This document shows, in pieces, positions 53,057 to 62,978 of a stretch of 64,000 nucleotides of DNA. The notes under the pieces are model-generated. The model saw only the letters and a program-made list of their open reading frames with translations. It did not search any database and was not told where the DNA came from. The DNA is taken from assembly GCF_001509795.1 (NCBI RefSeq), contig NZ_LLZN01000013.1, forward strand, positions 77,022-141,021, given 5' to 3'. Made by a program: the position numbers and the translations under genes. Each line of letters opens with the position of its first letter. The first letter of the stretch is position 1. Source of the stretch: Streptomyces sp. NRRL WC-3605. Its GTDB lineage: Bacteria; Actinomycetota; Actinomycetes; Streptomycetales; Streptomycetaceae.

Positions 53057-54360
53057 GGGCGGCTCCCGGTCCGGGTGGTGGGGTGGGTCGTCCGCTCGGT
53101 CCCGGCGGTACCGGCGTCGTGCGCGCCGCGGCGGTCGGCGGCCGCCGCCACGAGCGCGGCCGCCAGGGAGATCAGTCCCCCCGCCCACAGCGCGGCGCGG
53201 GTGCCCAGGTACTGGGTGACGGCGCCGACGAACAGGGCGCCGAGCGGGGCGGTGCCTTGCAGGATCAGGGTGTAGAGGGCCATGACGCGGCCCCGGTAGG
53301 CGGGGTCGCTGCCCAGCTGGACGCGGTGGTTGGCGGCCTGCGCGAAGTACAGGGACGCGAAGCCGGTCGGGACGAGCAGGAGCAGGGCGACCGTCAGGTT
53401 CGGCGCCCAGCCGGTGGCCGCGGCCAGCGCGCCGAAGGCGCAGGCCCAGCCGATGACGAGCCGGGCCGGCGGGCGGCCCCGGCGCAGGGTGCTGGTGAAC
53501 GCGGCCAGCAGGGACCCGGCGGCGAGCGCGGCGGTGAGCAGGCCGAACGCGGCGGCGTCGGTGTGGAAGACGGTCCGGGCCATGAGCGGCAGGGTCAGCT
53601 GCAGGTTGAGGCCGAACAGGGAGACGGCGGCGAGCAGGGCCAAGGTGGCCACCAGGTCGGGCCGGGACCGCAGATGGGCCAGGCCCTCCACGACCCGGGC
53701 GTCGCGGGCGGCGGGCCGCTCGGGCCGGTGCAGTTCGCCGGGCCGCATGGCGCGCAGCCCGGCGACGGTCGCCGCGTAGCTGGCCGCGTTGAGGAGCATC
53801 ACGGTGCCGGTGCCGGCGGCCTCGATCAGCAGCCCGGCGAGCGAGGGGCCGAGGACCCGCGCGATGTTGAAGTAGGCGCCGCTGAGCGCGGAGGCGTTGG
53901 GCACCAGCTCCGGCCCGACGAGCTCGGCGATGAAGGACAGCCGGGCGGGCACCTCGACGGCGTTGGCGACGCCGAGGGCCAGGGCGAACGCGTACACGTG
54001 TCCCAGCCGGGCGGCGCCGCCGGTGGCCAGCAGGCCGAGCAGCAGCGCGAGCAGCCCGGAGGCGATGTTGGCCCCGGTCAGCAGCGCCCGCTTGTCGTAC
54101 CGGTCGGCGATCCGGCCGCCGTACAGGGTGAGCAGGAGCATCGGCGTGAACTGGAGCGCGGTGACCGTCGCGAGGGCGGTGCCGGAGTCGCCGGTGAGGT
54201 CGAGGACCAGCCAGTCCTGGGCGACGACCATCATCCAGGTGCCGGTCACGGAGGCGATCTGCCCGCCGGCGAAGAGCCGGAAGTTGCGCACGCCCAGCGA
54301 GCGCGTCCCGGTGGCCAGCAGTCCTCTCGGCCCCCGTTTCCCGGTGGCGGACCCGGTCAT
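53053..54360 (-). CDS. MFS exporter of the polyketide cluster
   Basis: 435 aa from ATG 54360, overlapping the hydrolase stop (ATGA). It belongs to the MFS_3/EntS-like group: NFRLFAGGQIASVTGTWMM at helix 1 and GGRIADRYDKRALL after helix 2. Likely self-protection and product export. The long frame upstream lies in the hydrolase gene and is a shadow. Confidence 0.9.
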   Translation of the reverse strand: MTGSATGKRGPRGLLATGTRSLGVRNFRLFAGGQIASVTGTWMMVVAQDWLVLDLTGDSGTALATVTALQFTPMLLLTLYGGRIADRYDKRALLTGANIASGLLALLLGLLATGGAARLGHVYAFALALGVANAVEVPARLSFIAELVGPELVPNASALSGAYFNIARVLGPSLAGLLIEAAGTGTVMLLNAASYAATVAGLRAMRPGELHRPERPAARDARVVEGLAHLRSRPDLVATLALLAAVSLFGLNLQLTLPLMARTVFHTDAAAFGLLTAALAAGSLLAAFTSTLRRGRPPARLVIGWACAFGALAAATGWAPNLTVALLLLVPTGFASLYFAQAANHRVQLGSDPAYRGRVMALYTLILQGTAPLGALFVGAVTQYLGTRAALWAGGLISLAAALVAAAADRRGAHDAGTAGTERTTHPTTRTGSRP

Positions 54361-55235
54361 GGACCGTCCCGTTCGGGCAGGCACTCCTCGAAGAAGGCGA
54401 GGGCGCGCAGGTGGTAGGCGCGGGCGGTGCGGCCCAGGCTGATGTTGTGCCCGGCGTCGGGCTGCCGGTCGACGACCACGCGCGGGGCGGAGCTGAGCCG
54501 GGCGCGCAGGTCGTCGAGGGCGTCGGCGTCGTGCCGCCACCACAGTTCGTGCTCGGCGAACGTCAGCCGTACGGGGACGCGCACGCGCGGGGCGAGCGCG
54601 TCGAAGACGTCGGGCCAGGCGGACGCGGCCCGCAGCTCCCGTTCGGGCACCGGGCGGACGAAGTCGGCGCTGTGCCGGAAGGTGGCCGGCGGGTACAGCG
54701 CGAGCCGGCCCCAGTTGTGCTTCCAGCGGGCCCGGTCGGTGCCGGTGAGCAGTTCCTCGGAGCGCGGGGCGTAGCGGTGCCCGCAGCCGGAGACGTCCAG
54801 GCCCAGCAGTCCCGGCGGCGGGGTCTCGGCGGCCAGCGTCAGGGCGAGTTTGCCGCCGAAGGAGTGCGCGAGCAGGAACGTTCCGACGCCGGTGTCGTAC
54901 CCGGCGCGGAAGTCGTCGAGCGCGGCCCCCAGGACGCGGGCCTGCCCGGCGAGGTCCAGGCCGTCGGGGAACCCGGCGGCGGAGTCGCCGTAGCCGGGCC
55001 GGTCGACGGCGAGGACCTGGAAGCCCAGGTGCGCGCCCAGCGCGCACAGGGAGGCGTCGGGCTGGGCCCCGCCGTCGAAGTACCCCGCGCTCATCCCGGC
55101 CCCGTGCAGCGCGACCACGGTGGCACGCGGCGGCGTGTCCGGGGGCGCGCTCAGCAGGGCGGACAGGGTGGGCCCGGCGGCGTTCAGGGTGATCCGCCGT
55201 ACGCGAGGGCCGACGGACAGGGACGCGGTGGTCAT
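54357..55235 (-). CDS. Alpha/beta hydrolase of the polyketide cluster
   Basis: 292 aa from ATG 55235. The oxyanion loop HGAGMS is near residue 44; the nucleophile is Ser125 in AHSFGGK, and the His is H263 in AGHNIS. A Ser nucleophile argues for an esterase, thioesterase or C-C hydrolase rather than an Asp-type epoxide hydrolase. Four bases after the first hydroxylase's stop... upstream gene order and coupling place it in the tailoring part. Substrate unknown. Confidence 0.85.
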   Translation of the reverse strand: MTTASLSVGPRVRRITLNAAGPTLSALLSAPPDTPPRATVVALHGAGMSAGYFDGGAQPDASLCALGAHLGFQVLAVDRPGYGDSAAGFPDGLDLAGQARVLGAALDDFRAGYDTGVGTFLLAHSFGGKLALTLAAETPPPGLLGLDVSGCGHRYAPRSEELLTGTDRARWKHNWGRLALYPPATFRHSADFVRPVPERELRAASAWPDVFDALAPRVRVPVRLTFAEHELWWRHDADALDDLRARLSSAPRVVVDRQPDAGHNISLGRTARAYHLRALAFFEECLPERDGP

Positions 55236-55239
55236 GGCG

Positions 55240-56733
55240 CTACGCCACCTCCGGGCTGCCGAACCAGTGGTGCAGGGCCTCGACGAGGCGGTCGACGCCG
55301 GCGGTCACGTCGTCGCGCTCGGTGCCGCCGGCCGCCCAGGCCACGTGTCCGTCGGGGCGGACGAGGAGGGCGGTGGCCCCGGCGAAGGCGTCGGGGTTCT
55401 CGGGGCGGGCGGTGACCACGGTGACGGTGTCGCTCCAGGGGGCCGCGGTCTCGCGCGGGGCGGGGTCGCCGACCAGGTCGAGCAGGACGCCGCGGGCCGG
55501 GTGGAGCAGGTCGGCGGTGCCGGTGCGGGTGCCGTCGGGCAGCTCCAGCGGGCGCGGGGGGAGGCGGCGGCCGAGCAGGGGGTGGGTTCCGGGGCCGAGG
55601 TCGTAGGTGACGTCGAGGTGGCTGACGATGCCGGCGAGCCGGCGGCGGACGTCCTCCAGTTCCATCAGCTCGCCGAAGACGGCGCGGACGGGGTCGGCCT
55701 CGGGGCCGCCGAGGAAGATCATGCCCTGGGCGCGGGTGTTCATCAGCAGGCGGGCGCCGACCGGGTGCCGTTCGTCGTGGTACGTGTCGAGCAGGGTGTC
55801 GGGCATGGCGCCACGGGCCACCGCGGCCAGCTTCCAGCCCAGGTTGACGGCGTCCTGGACACCGGTGCTGAGCCCTTGTCCGCCGGCTGGAAGGTGGACG
55901 TGCGCGGCGTCCCCGGCGAGCAGGACACGGCCCTTGCGGTAGGCGGAGGCCTGCCGGGTGGCGTCGGTGAAGGAGCTGACCCAGTCGGCGCCGCCGCCCG
56001 CCAGGGACTCGCCGGTGATGCGTTCCCAGGCGGCGGCGACCTCCTCGAACTCCACGGTCTGCGGGCGGTCCCCCGCGGGGGTGCCGTCCTCGCAGACGAT
56101 GATGCGGTCGACGCCGGGCGCGAGCGGCGCGGCCATCACCATGCCGTGCTCCAGCCGCTCGCCCAGGAAGCGGGGGCGGATGGCGCAGCCGGTGACGTCG
56201 GCCAGGTACATCCGGCGGGTGGCGGGCAGTCCGGGGAAGCCGATGCCGGCGGCCCGGCGCACGACGCTCTGGCCGCCGTCGCAGCCGACCAGGTAGGCGC
56301 CGCGCAGCCGCTGTTCGCCGTCGGGGGTGGCGGCGACGATCTCGACGCCGTTGCCGTCCTCGGACAGCTTGGTCAGCTCCCAGCCCCGGCGGATGTCGGC
56401 GCCCAGTTCACCGGCCCACTCCTCCAGGACGGCCTCGGTCTGCGACTGGGGGACGCCCCGCGCGCCGAAGTGGGCGTCCTGGAGGACGGTGTAGTCGAAC
56501 TGGATGCCGCCGAAGTGGCCCATCGGGCTCTTCTCCAGCGTTCCGAAGCGCGGGAGCAGGCCCCGCTGGTCGAACACCTCCATGGCGCGGGCGGTGAAGC
56601 CGAGCCCCCGGGACTGCCCGGTCGGCTGGGCGAGCTTCTCCACGACCACGACCCGGGCTCCGCCCAGCCGCAGTTCTCCGGCCAGCATGAGGCCGGTCGG
56701 CCCCGCACCGACGACGATCACATCCGTGTCCAC
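55240..56733 (-). CDS. FAD-dependent aromatic polyketide hydroxylase (second in operon)
   Basis: 497 aa from GTG 56733, preceded by AGAGGGA; an upstream ATG has no ribosome site. FAD motifs: VIVVGAGPTGLMLAGEL at the start, YLVGCDGGQSVVR near residue 150, and LLAGDAAHVHLPAGGQG near residue 280. GHFGGI near residue 75 and the C-terminal thioredoxin-like part are shared with PgaE/UrdE/JadH-type angucycline hydroxylases. NADPH-dependent hydroxylation of the aromatic core is likely. Regiochemistry cannot be read from sequence. Confidence 0.9.
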   Translation of the reverse strand: MDTDVIVVGAGPTGLMLAGELRLGGARVVVVEKLAQPTGQSRGLGFTARAMEVFDQRGLLPRFGTLEKSPMGHFGGIQFDYTVLQDAHFGARGVPQSQTEAVLEEWAGELGADIRRGWELTKLSEDGNGVEIVAATPDGEQRLRGAYLVGCDGGQSVVRRAAGIGFPGLPATRRMYLADVTGCAIRPRFLGERLEHGMVMAAPLAPGVDRIIVCEDGTPAGDRPQTVEFEEVAAAWERITGESLAGGGADWVSSFTDATRQASAYRKGRVLLAGDAAHVHLPAGGQGLSTGVQDAVNLGWKLAAVARGAMPDTLLDTYHDERHPVGARLLMNTRAQGMIFLGGPEADPVRAVFGELMELEDVRRRLAGIVSHLDVTYDLGPGTHPLLGRRLPPRPLELPDGTRTGTADLLHPARGVLLDLVGDPAPRETAAPWSDTVTVVTARPENPDAFAGATALLVRPDGHVAWAAGGTERDDVTAGVDRLVEALHHWFGSPEVA

Positions 56734-56817
56734 AGTGCTTCCCTCTCTGCACGTCGCCCGAATCGATAGGAACATGTACGACTTGCTCTGACCTGCGGTG
56801 TTCGGCCTCGCGTGGGA
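56734..56817. other. 84-bp gap between the two hydroxylase genes
   Basis: This is one of the longest gaps in the polyketide operon and is distinctly lower in GC (around 56755-56800) than its surroundings. It could contain an internal promoter; no strong hairpin is seen. Confidence 0.4.
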
Positions 56818-58299
56818 TCACAGCCCGGGGTCCGGCCGCCCGAACCAGTGCCGGATCGCCGCCGTGGCCGCCCACGGGTCCGCGCCCGCCCAGGCGACAT
56901 GGCCGTCCGGGCGTACCAGCAGTCCTTCGGCGCCGTGCAGGGGCGCGTCCGCGCCGGCCCGTACCGCCACCGGGGTGACGCGGTCGGCCCAGATCTTGCC
57001 GAGCCAGCGCAGCTCCGCCCGGGCCGAGTCGGCGACCAGCAGCAGCCCGCGCCCGTCCCGCAGCGCCTCGGCGACCCCGACCGGGCCGTCCGGGGTGGGG
57101 AGCGTGCCGAGCGGCAGCCGGGCGCCGAGCAGGGGGTGGGTGGCGCCGCCCACCGGGTAGCGGATGTCGAGCCCGGTGATCATCGCCGCGAGGTGGTCCC
57201 GGGTGGGGCCCGCTTCGATGAGTTCGGCGAGCAGGGCGCGGGCCGGTTCCACCTCGGGCCCGCCGAGCAGCAGCTGCGCCTGGGCGCGGATGTTGGCGAG
57301 CACCCGGCGCCCGACGGCGTGCCGTTCGTCGTGGTAGGTGTCGAGCAGCCCGTCGGAGGCCCGGCCGCGGGTCACCGCGGCGAGCTTCCAGCCCAGGTTG
57401 GCCGCGTCCTGCAGGCCGAGGTTGAGTGCCTGGCCGCCGCTGGGCATCTGCCGGTGCGCGGCGTCCCCGGCGAACAGCACCCGGCCGTGCCGGTAGCGCT
57501 CCAGCTGCTGGTTGGCGTCGCCGAACGCGTTGAGCCACACCGGCCGCCCGCCGCTCAGGTCCTCCCCGGTGACCCGCCGCCAGACGTCGACGACCTCGGC
57601 GAACGCGGGCGGTCCGGTGCGCGGCCGGGCGGGCCGGCCGAAGGCGTGCACCATGACCCGGGTGGTGCCGCCGGGCATCCTGGCGGCGATCGCGAGCCCG
57701 TGCTCCCGGCGTTCGAAGCGCCGGCTCGGGATGTCGACGCCGGCGATGTCGGCCCGCAGCAGCTCGCGGCCCGCCGGGGAGCCCGGGAAGGCCGCCCCGG
57801 TCAGGGCGCGTACGGTGCTGTCCTCGCCGTCGCAGGCGACGACGTACGCCGCCCGCAGCCGCCGTTCACCGTCGGGGGCCGCCACCGTCAGCTCCACATG
57901 CGCGTCCGACTGGTCGAGTCCGGTGACCTCCCAGCCGCGCCGGACGTCGGCGCCGAGGGCGCGGGCCCAGTCCTGGAGCAGCTCCTCGGTCCGGGTCTGC
58001 GGCACCTTCCACTGGCCCGCGTACGGACCGGGCACCGTCAGGTCCATGGGGACGCCGCCGAAGTGGCCGCGCGGCTCCCTGGGCGGGTCGCCGAGCGCGT
58101 CCAGCAGGCCCCGGCAGTCGAACAGCTCGGCCGTGCGGGCGTGCAGCGTGGAGGCACGGGACTCCGTGGTGGGGGTGCGCAGCCGTTCGAGGACGACGAC
58201 GTCGGCGCCGCCCAGGCGCAGCTCCCCGGCGAGGAACAGGCCGACGGGGCCCGCCCCCACCACGACGACCCGGCCGGCTCCGGAGGTGTCGGTGGCCAT
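56818..58299 (-). CDS. FAD-dependent aromatic polyketide hydroxylase (first in operon)
   Basis: 493 aa from ATG 58299. FAD motifs: VVVVGAGPVGLFLAGELRLG, YVVACDGEDSTVR and LFAGDAAHRQMPSGGQ; HFGGVPMDL occurs as in the other hydroxylase. The two proteins are clearly paralogous, and a pair of such oxygenases is usual in angucycline clusters. Two bases separate its start from the aromatase stop. Confidence 0.9.
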   Translation of the reverse strand: MATDTSGAGRVVVVGAGPVGLFLAGELRLGGADVVVLERLRTPTTESRASTLHARTAELFDCRGLLDALGDPPREPRGHFGGVPMDLTVPGPYAGQWKVPQTRTEELLQDWARALGADVRRGWEVTGLDQSDAHVELTVAAPDGERRLRAAYVVACDGEDSTVRALTGAAFPGSPAGRELLRADIAGVDIPSRRFERREHGLAIAARMPGGTTRVMVHAFGRPARPRTGPPAFAEVVDVWRRVTGEDLSGGRPVWLNAFGDANQQLERYRHGRVLFAGDAAHRQMPSGGQALNLGLQDAANLGWKLAAVTRGRASDGLLDTYHDERHAVGRRVLANIRAQAQLLLGGPEVEPARALLAELIEAGPTRDHLAAMITGLDIRYPVGGATHPLLGARLPLGTLPTPDGPVGVAEALRDGRGLLLVADSARAELRWLGKIWADRVTPVAVRAGADAPLHGAEGLLVRPDGHVAWAGADPWAATAAIRHWFGRPDPGL

Positions 58300-58301
58300 G
58301 G

Positions 58302-59252
58302 TCAGCGGCTCTTCTCCGCGTGGTCCCGGGCGTGGCCCAGCGTGGCCCGGCTGTTGGTGCTCAGCGCGCCCTGGACGTACTCGCGGGCGTCCTCCACGGT
58401 CGCGTCGGGGCCGAGGATCCGCTGGATGTTGTCGGGGTTCAGCACGACCGTGTGCTGGGAGGTCGCGGCGACCCCGCGCGGGTACTCCTCGAACGTCCAC
58501 AGGCCGGTGTGGAGGGTCATCAGCGCCGGAAGCGTCACCTGCTTGTAGGCGATCGCGCGGTGCGGGAACGTCACCCGGTACGACTTGGTGGTGTGCGTCG
58601 AGCCGTCCTTGGCCCGGGTGTCCATCTCCAGCACCTGCAGGCCGGGCGCGGGCTCCTCGAAGCGGACGCGGGCCACGTGCGGCAGCCGGTCGACCCAGCG
58701 GTCGGCCTGGTCGATGAAGTCGTAGACGTCCTTGGCCGCGCCCTCGATGAGCACGGTGTCCTCGAAGGAGAACGTCAGCTCGCGGGTGGCGTGGGCCCGT
58801 TCGACGTTCTCCTTCAGGGCGGCCAGCTCGGAGCGGGAGTTGCGGTCGACGGCCTCGTCGATCCAGGCCAGACCCTCGGGGTCGTCGTCGACGGCCCGGT
58901 AGTCGTGCAGCAGCCGCACCAGCGACCCGCCGCCGGGGAGTTCCTCGATGACCCAGGCGCCGCCCATCGCGGCGACGGGGGGCGCGGAGACCTCCTGGCG
59001 GAAGGTGATCCGGCGGTTGTCCGGGTCCAGGGTGCGGCGCGAGGTCCAGCTCTTGGGGGCGCCGTTGGCGGTGGCCCAGATGCGGATGCGCTCCTCGCGC
59101 CCGCCCTTCTCCAGGTGGTCCACGTGGATGGTGGGCGGGAAGATCCGCGGCCAGTTCTCCACCTCCGCGATCAGCCGGTAGACGGCGTCGGCGGGGGCCG
59201 AGACGGTGATCTCGTGCGCCACCTCGCGGGTCGTCGCGTTCGTCGTGGTCAC
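58302..59252 (-). CDS. Didomain polyketide aromatase/cyclase
   Basis: 316 aa from GTG 59252. Two SRPBCC (StAR-like) domains occupy residues about 8-150 (VAHEITVSAPADAVYRLIAE) and 160-305 (FEDTVLIEGAAKDVYDFIDQ). Didomain enzymes of this kind work with a C9 ketoreductase to aromatise the first ring (ActVII, JadD/LanL type). That fits the adjacent KR. Confidence 0.93.
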   Translation of the reverse strand: MTTTNATTREVAHEITVSAPADAVYRLIAEVENWPRIFPPTIHVDHLEKGGREERIRIWATANGAPKSWTSRRTLDPDNRRITFRQEVSAPPVAAMGGAWVIEELPGGGSLVRLLHDYRAVDDDPEGLAWIDEAVDRNSRSELAALKENVERAHATRELTFSFEDTVLIEGAAKDVYDFIDQADRWVDRLPHVARVRFEEPAPGLQVLEMDTRAKDGSTHTTKSYRVTFPHRAIAYKQVTLPALMTLHTGLWTFEEYPRGVAATSQHTVVLNPDNIQRILGPDATVEDAREYVQGALSTNSRATLGHARDHAEKSR

Positions 59253-59284
59253 GTCCTCGTCCTCTTCTTCTCGGGGGGCGGGGG

Positions 59285-60073
59285 TCAGAAGTTGCCGAGG
59301 CCACCGCAGACGTTGATCGCCTGGGAGGTGACGGAGGCGGCGGTGTCGGAGGCGAGGTAGCCGACCATGCCGGCGACCTCCTGCGGGGTGGAGTAGCGGC
59401 CGAGCGGGATCTTGGCCTGGAACTTCTCGAGGATCGCGTCCTCGCTGGTGCCGTAGGCGTCGGCGTAGCCCTGGCGGACCCGCTGGGCCATGGGGGTCTC
59501 GACATAGCCGGGGCAGACGGCGTTGACGGTGACCCCGGTGGGCGCGAGCTCGTTGCCGAGCGCCTTGGTGAAGCCGACGACGCCGTGCTTGGAGGCGGAG
59601 TAGGGGGCGCCGAGGACGACGCCCTGTTTGCCGGCCGTGGAGGCGATGTTGATGATCCGGCCCCAGCCGCGGTCGCGCATGCCGCCGGTGGTGAGGACCT
59701 CGCGGGTCATCCGGAAGACGCTGTTGAGGTTGGTGTCGATGACGTCGTCCCACAGCTCGTCCGCGAGGTCGGCGGTGACGCCGCCGCCGCTGCGGCCTGC
59801 GTTGTTGACGAGGACGTCGACGCCGCCGAACCGGTCCACGGCGGCCTGCACGAAGGCGCGGACCGCGTCCCGGGAGCGGACGTCCACGGCGGCGCCGTCG
59901 GCCTCGATGCCCTCCTCCTGGAGCTGTTTGACCGTCGCGGCCACGTTGTCGGCGTCGCGGGCTCCGATGAACACCCGGTGCCCGGCGGAGCCCAGCTGCC
60001 GGGCGGCCGCCAGTCCGATGCCACTGGTGGCCCCGGTGATCAGTGCGACCCGCTGCGTCTGCTGCTGCGGCAT
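59285..60073 (-). CDS. Type II polyketide C9 ketoreductase (ActIII-like SDR)
   Basis: 262 aa from ATG 60073, with AAGGAG nine bases upstream; a longer ATG start adds nine residues. Cofactor loop TGATSGIG at residues 13-20, catalytic Ser145, Tyr158 and Lys162 (YSASK), and the NNAGRSGGG loop at 90-98 line up with ActIII (261 aa). It reduces the C9 ketone of the nascent poly-beta-ketone. Confidence 0.95.
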   Translation of the reverse strand: MPQQQTQRVALITGATSGIGLAAARQLGSAGHRVFIGARDADNVAATVKQLQEEGIEADGAAVDVRSRDAVRAFVQAAVDRFGGVDVLVNNAGRSGGGVTADLADELWDDVIDTNLNSVFRMTREVLTTGGMRDRGWGRIINIASTAGKQGVVLGAPYSASKHGVVGFTKALGNELAPTGVTVNAVCPGYVETPMAQRVRQGYADAYGTSEDAILEKFQAKIPLGRYSTPQEVAGMVGYLASDTAASVTSQAINVCGGLGNF

Positions 60074-60115
60074 GTCTCTTCCAACTCCTTTTGCGGTCAT
60101 GGCTACGAGGGAATG

Positions 60116-60150
60116 CGCCGCCGTCGGCCGAAGGGGTGCCGACGGCGGCG
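60116..60150 (-). promoter_or_regulatory. 13-bp-stem hairpin between ACP and ketoreductase genes
   Basis: cgccgccgtcggc (60116-60128) and its exact complement (60138-60150) with a 9-base loop, inside the operon. No T-run follows leftward. Could stabilise the upstream KS/ACP message or attenuate reading into tailoring genes. Confidence 0.6.
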
Positions 60151-60179
60151 GATCGGGGAGTGCCGGGTGCCGGGGAGGA

Positions 60180-60455
60180 TCAGGCGGCGGCCTGCGTCCC
60201 GCTCCCCAGCTGCCCGTTGACCGCGTCGATCAGGGCGCGCGGCGTGTTGGACTCGGACAGGACGTCGTCGTCGAGGGTGATGCCGTACTCGCGCTCGATC
60301 CGGCCGCCGGTCTCGAGGAGGGCCAGCGACTCGTAGCCGAGGTGCTCGAAGTCGGCGTCGAGGATGTCGCCGTCGAGGTCGACGGTCTCCTCGGCGCCGG
60401 CGCCCTCGATGAGGATGCGCTTGAGGTCGTCGAGGGTGAACTGCTGTGTGGACAC
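60180..60455 (-). CDS. Polyketide acyl carrier protein
   Basis: 91 aa from ATG 60455. Phosphopantetheine site is Ser43 in LGYESLALLE; the usual type II motif is DSL, so Glu stands in for Asp. Acidic helices II/III follow. It carries the growing chain on KSa/KSb. Confidence 0.95.
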   Translation of the reverse strand: MSTQQFTLDDLKRILIEGAGAEETVDLDGDILDADFEHLGYESLALLETGGRIEREYGITLDDDVLSESNTPRALIDAVNGQLGSGTQAAA

Positions 60456-60498
60456 GTGGGGTTCCTCTCGTTCGTTCGCTTGGGTCGTGGCGGGTCGT

Positions 60499-61710
60499 TC
60501 AGGCGGACGCCCGGACGATCGCCGCCGAGTTGAAGCCGCCGTGGCCGCGGGCCAGGACCAGCGCCGAGCGCAGTCCGGCCTCGCGCGGGCGGTCGGTCAC
60601 CAGGTCGAGGGTGTGCTCGGGCCACGGCGTGACGTGCACCGTCGGCGGGATCACCCCGTCGCGCAGGGACAGCAGCGCGGTGGCCAGGTCCAGGGGGGCC
60701 GCACCCGAGTACAGGCGGCCTGTCATGGTCTTCGGCGCGGTCACCGGGACGCCGTTCGGGCCGAACACCGTGGTGATCGCCTCCGACTCCACCCGGTCCA
60801 GCTCGGGGTCGGCGGCGGCGTCGCAGAACACGACGTCGATCTCGCCGGGCTCCATCCGGGCGTCGGCCAGTGCGAGTTCGATCGCCCGGCGCAGCCCCGG
60901 CGGGCGCCCGCTGCCCGGCGCCGGGTCGAAGGTGGCGGCGTACCCGGCGACCTCGCCGTAGATCCGCGCGTCGCGGGAGCGCGCCGACTCCTCGGACTCC
61001 AGGACGAGCAGCGCGCCGCCCTCGCCGGGGACGTAGCCGTCGGCGGCCGCGTCGAACGGCAGGTACGCCTGGGCCGGCTCGTCCCGGGTGGTCAGCCGCT
61101 GCGCGGCGAGCTGGGCGACCCAGCCCCACGGGCAGATGGAGGCGTCCACGGCCCCGGAGACGACGACGGCCGTGCCCTTGCGGATCTGCCGGCGGGCCTG
61201 CGCGACCGCGTCCAGACCGCCGGCCTGGTCGCTGACGACCACGCTGCTGGGGCCCTTCATGCCGTGCCGGATGGAGATCTGTCCGCTGTTGACGGCGTAG
61301 AACCAGGCGAAGGACTGGTACGCGCTGACGTACTGGCTGCCCCGGCTCCACAGCGCCTGCAGCTCGCCCTGCCCGAACTCGAAGCCGCCCGACGAGCTCG
61401 CGGTGACCACGCCCATGCTGGAGTCGGGCAGGTCCTGCGGCCGTATCCCGGCGTCCTCCAGCGCCCAGTCGGCGGCGACCAGCGCGAGGCGGGTCATCCG
61501 GTCGGTCTGCGGCAGCAGGCGGCTGGGCAGATGCTCCTCGGCCGCGAAGCCGGGTATCTCCCCGGCCAGCCGGGCCGGGTACTGGGAGGGGTCGAAGCGG
61601 GTGATCCGCCCGATGCCGCTCTTCCCGGCGAGGGTCGCCGCCCAGTAGTCCTGGACGCCCAGGCCGTTGGGTGCCGTGACGCCGAGGCCCGTCACCACCA
61701 CCGCGCTCAT
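60499..61710 (-). CDS. Ketosynthase chain-length factor (KS-beta)
   Basis: 403 aa from ATG 61710, overlapping the KSa stop (ATGA). The thiolase fold is complete, but the active-site Cys is replaced by Gln162 (SDQAGGLDA), the mark of a chain-length factor. [13 protein letters not shown] and [18 protein letters not shown] resemble decaketide-type (angucycline) CLFs; that resemblance is from memory. Confidence 0.95.
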   Translation of the reverse strand: MSAVVVTGLGVTAPNGLGVQDYWAATLAGKSGIGRITRFDPSQYPARLAGEIPGFAAEEHLPSRLLPQTDRMTRLALVAADWALEDAGIRPQDLPDSSMGVVTASSSGGFEFGQGELQALWSRGSQYVSAYQSFAWFYAVNSGQISIRHGMKGPSSVVVSDQAGGLDAVAQARRQIRKGTAVVVSGAVDASICPWGWVAQLAAQRLTTRDEPAQAYLPFDAAADGYVPGEGGALLVLESEESARSRDARIYGEVAGYAATFDPAPGSGRPPGLRRAIELALADARMEPGEIDVVFCDAAADPELDRVESEAITTVFGPNGVPVTAPKTMTGRLYSGAAPLDLATALLSLRDGVIPPTVHVTPWPEHTLDLVTDRPREAGLRSALVLARGHGGFNSAAIVRASA

Positions 61711-62978
61711 GCCATGCTCCTCTCGGGACGGGCGAGCACCATCGCGCTCTGGAAGCCGCCGAACCCGCTGCCGACCGTCAGCACCGCGTCGGTCAGCTGC
61801 TCGCGGGCGGTGACCGGCACGTAGTCGAGGTCGCACTCGGGGTCCGGGGTGTGCAGGTTCGCGGTCGGCGGGACCACGTGGTGCTCCATGGCCAGGGCCG
61901 AGGCGGCGATCTCGATGGAACCGATCGCGCCGAGCGAGTGGCCCACCATCGACTTGATGGAGCTGACCGGGGTCCGGTAGGCGTGCTCGCCGAGGCTCTT
62001 CTTGAAGGCGGCCGTCTCGTGCCGGTCGTTCTGCTTGGTGCCGGAGCCGTGCGCGTTGATGTAGTCGATCTGGTCGACGTTCATCCGGGCCTCGTCCAGC
62101 GCCACCGTGATGGCCTCCGCCATCTCCGCGCCGTCCGGCCGCAGACCGGTCATGTGGTACGCGTTGCTGCGGGTGGCGTAGCCCGCGATCTCGGCGTAGA
62201 CGTGGGCCCCGCGACGCCGGGCGCTCTCCAGCTCCTCCAGGACGAACACGGCACAGCCCTCGCCGAGCACGAACCCGTTGCGGGTGCCGTCGAACGGCCG
62301 GGACGCCTGCTCGGGGTCCTCCCTGCGCGGGGTCGTCGCCTTGATGGCGTCGAAGCAGGCCATGGTGATCGGGGAGATCGGCGCGTCCGACGAGCCGGCG
62401 ATCATCACGTCCGCCGAGCCCTCCCGGATCAGCTCGACGGCGTAGCCGACCGAGTCGATGCCGGACGTGCAGCCCGTGGACACCACGGTGTTGGGGCCCT
62501 CGGCGCCGACCGTCCAGGCGACCTCGGCCGAGAAGGAGCTCGGGACGAGGTAGTTGTACAGGTGCGGTACGGCGTAGGCGTGGTCCACCAGGTGCAGCCG
62601 GCCGCCGTCGCTGACGGTCCGGTACTCCTCGTCGAGACCGGTCGTGGCGCCGACCGCGCTGCCGATGGTGACGCCCACCCGGTGCGGCTCGTGGGCCGCG
62701 AGGTCGATGCCGCTGTCCTCGACCGCGCCGCGTGCCGCGACCACCGCGAACTGGGCGGCCCGGTCCATCCGGCGGATCTCCTGCGGGGTGAGGCCGTGCC
62801 GCTCCGGGTCGAAGTCCATCTCCGCCGCGACCTGGGACCGGAACGGGCTCGGGTCGAAGAAGGTGATCCCGCGGGTGGCGGTCCGGCCCTCGCTCAGCAT
62901 GTCCCAGAAGCCGTCCTTGCCGACGCCGCCGGGGGCGAGCACCTCGATCCCGGTGATGACGACACGACGACCGCTCAT
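61707..62978 (-). CDS. Ketosynthase alpha subunit (KS-alpha)
   Basis: 423 aa from ATG 62978, overlapping the cyclase stop (ATGA). Catalytic Cys170 in [12 protein letters not shown], His residues in NAHGSGT and [10 protein letters not shown]. Together with KSb it builds the poly-beta-ketone from malonyl-CoA. Confidence 0.97.
   Translation of the reverse strand: MSGRRVVITGIEVLAPGGVGKDGFWDMLSEGRTATRGITFFDPSPFRSQVAAEMDFDPERHGLTPQEIRRMDRAAQFAVVAARGAVEDSGIDLAAHEPHRVGVTIGSAVGATTGLDEEYRTVSDGGRLHLVDHAYAVPHLYNYLVPSSFSAEVAWTVGAEGPNTVVSTGCTSGIDSVGYAVELIREGSADVMIAGSSDAPISPITMACFDAIKATTPRREDPEQASRPFDGTRNGFVLGEGCAVFVLEELESARRRGAHVYAEIAGYATRSNAYHMTGLRPDGAEMAEAITVALDEARMNVDQIDYINAHGSGTKQNDRHETAAFKKSLGEHAYRTPVSSIKSMVGHSLGAIGSIEIAASALAMEHHVVPPTANLHTPDPECDLDYVPVTAREQLTDAVLTVGSGFGGFQSAMVLARPERSMA

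Noticed and set aside
54357..55235. Epoxide hydrolase of the kinamycin type
   Set aside because: Nucleophile is Ser (AHSFGG), not Asp.
60364..61824. 486-aa frame antisense to KS-beta
   Set aside because: Shadow; KS-beta motifs are intact on the other strand.
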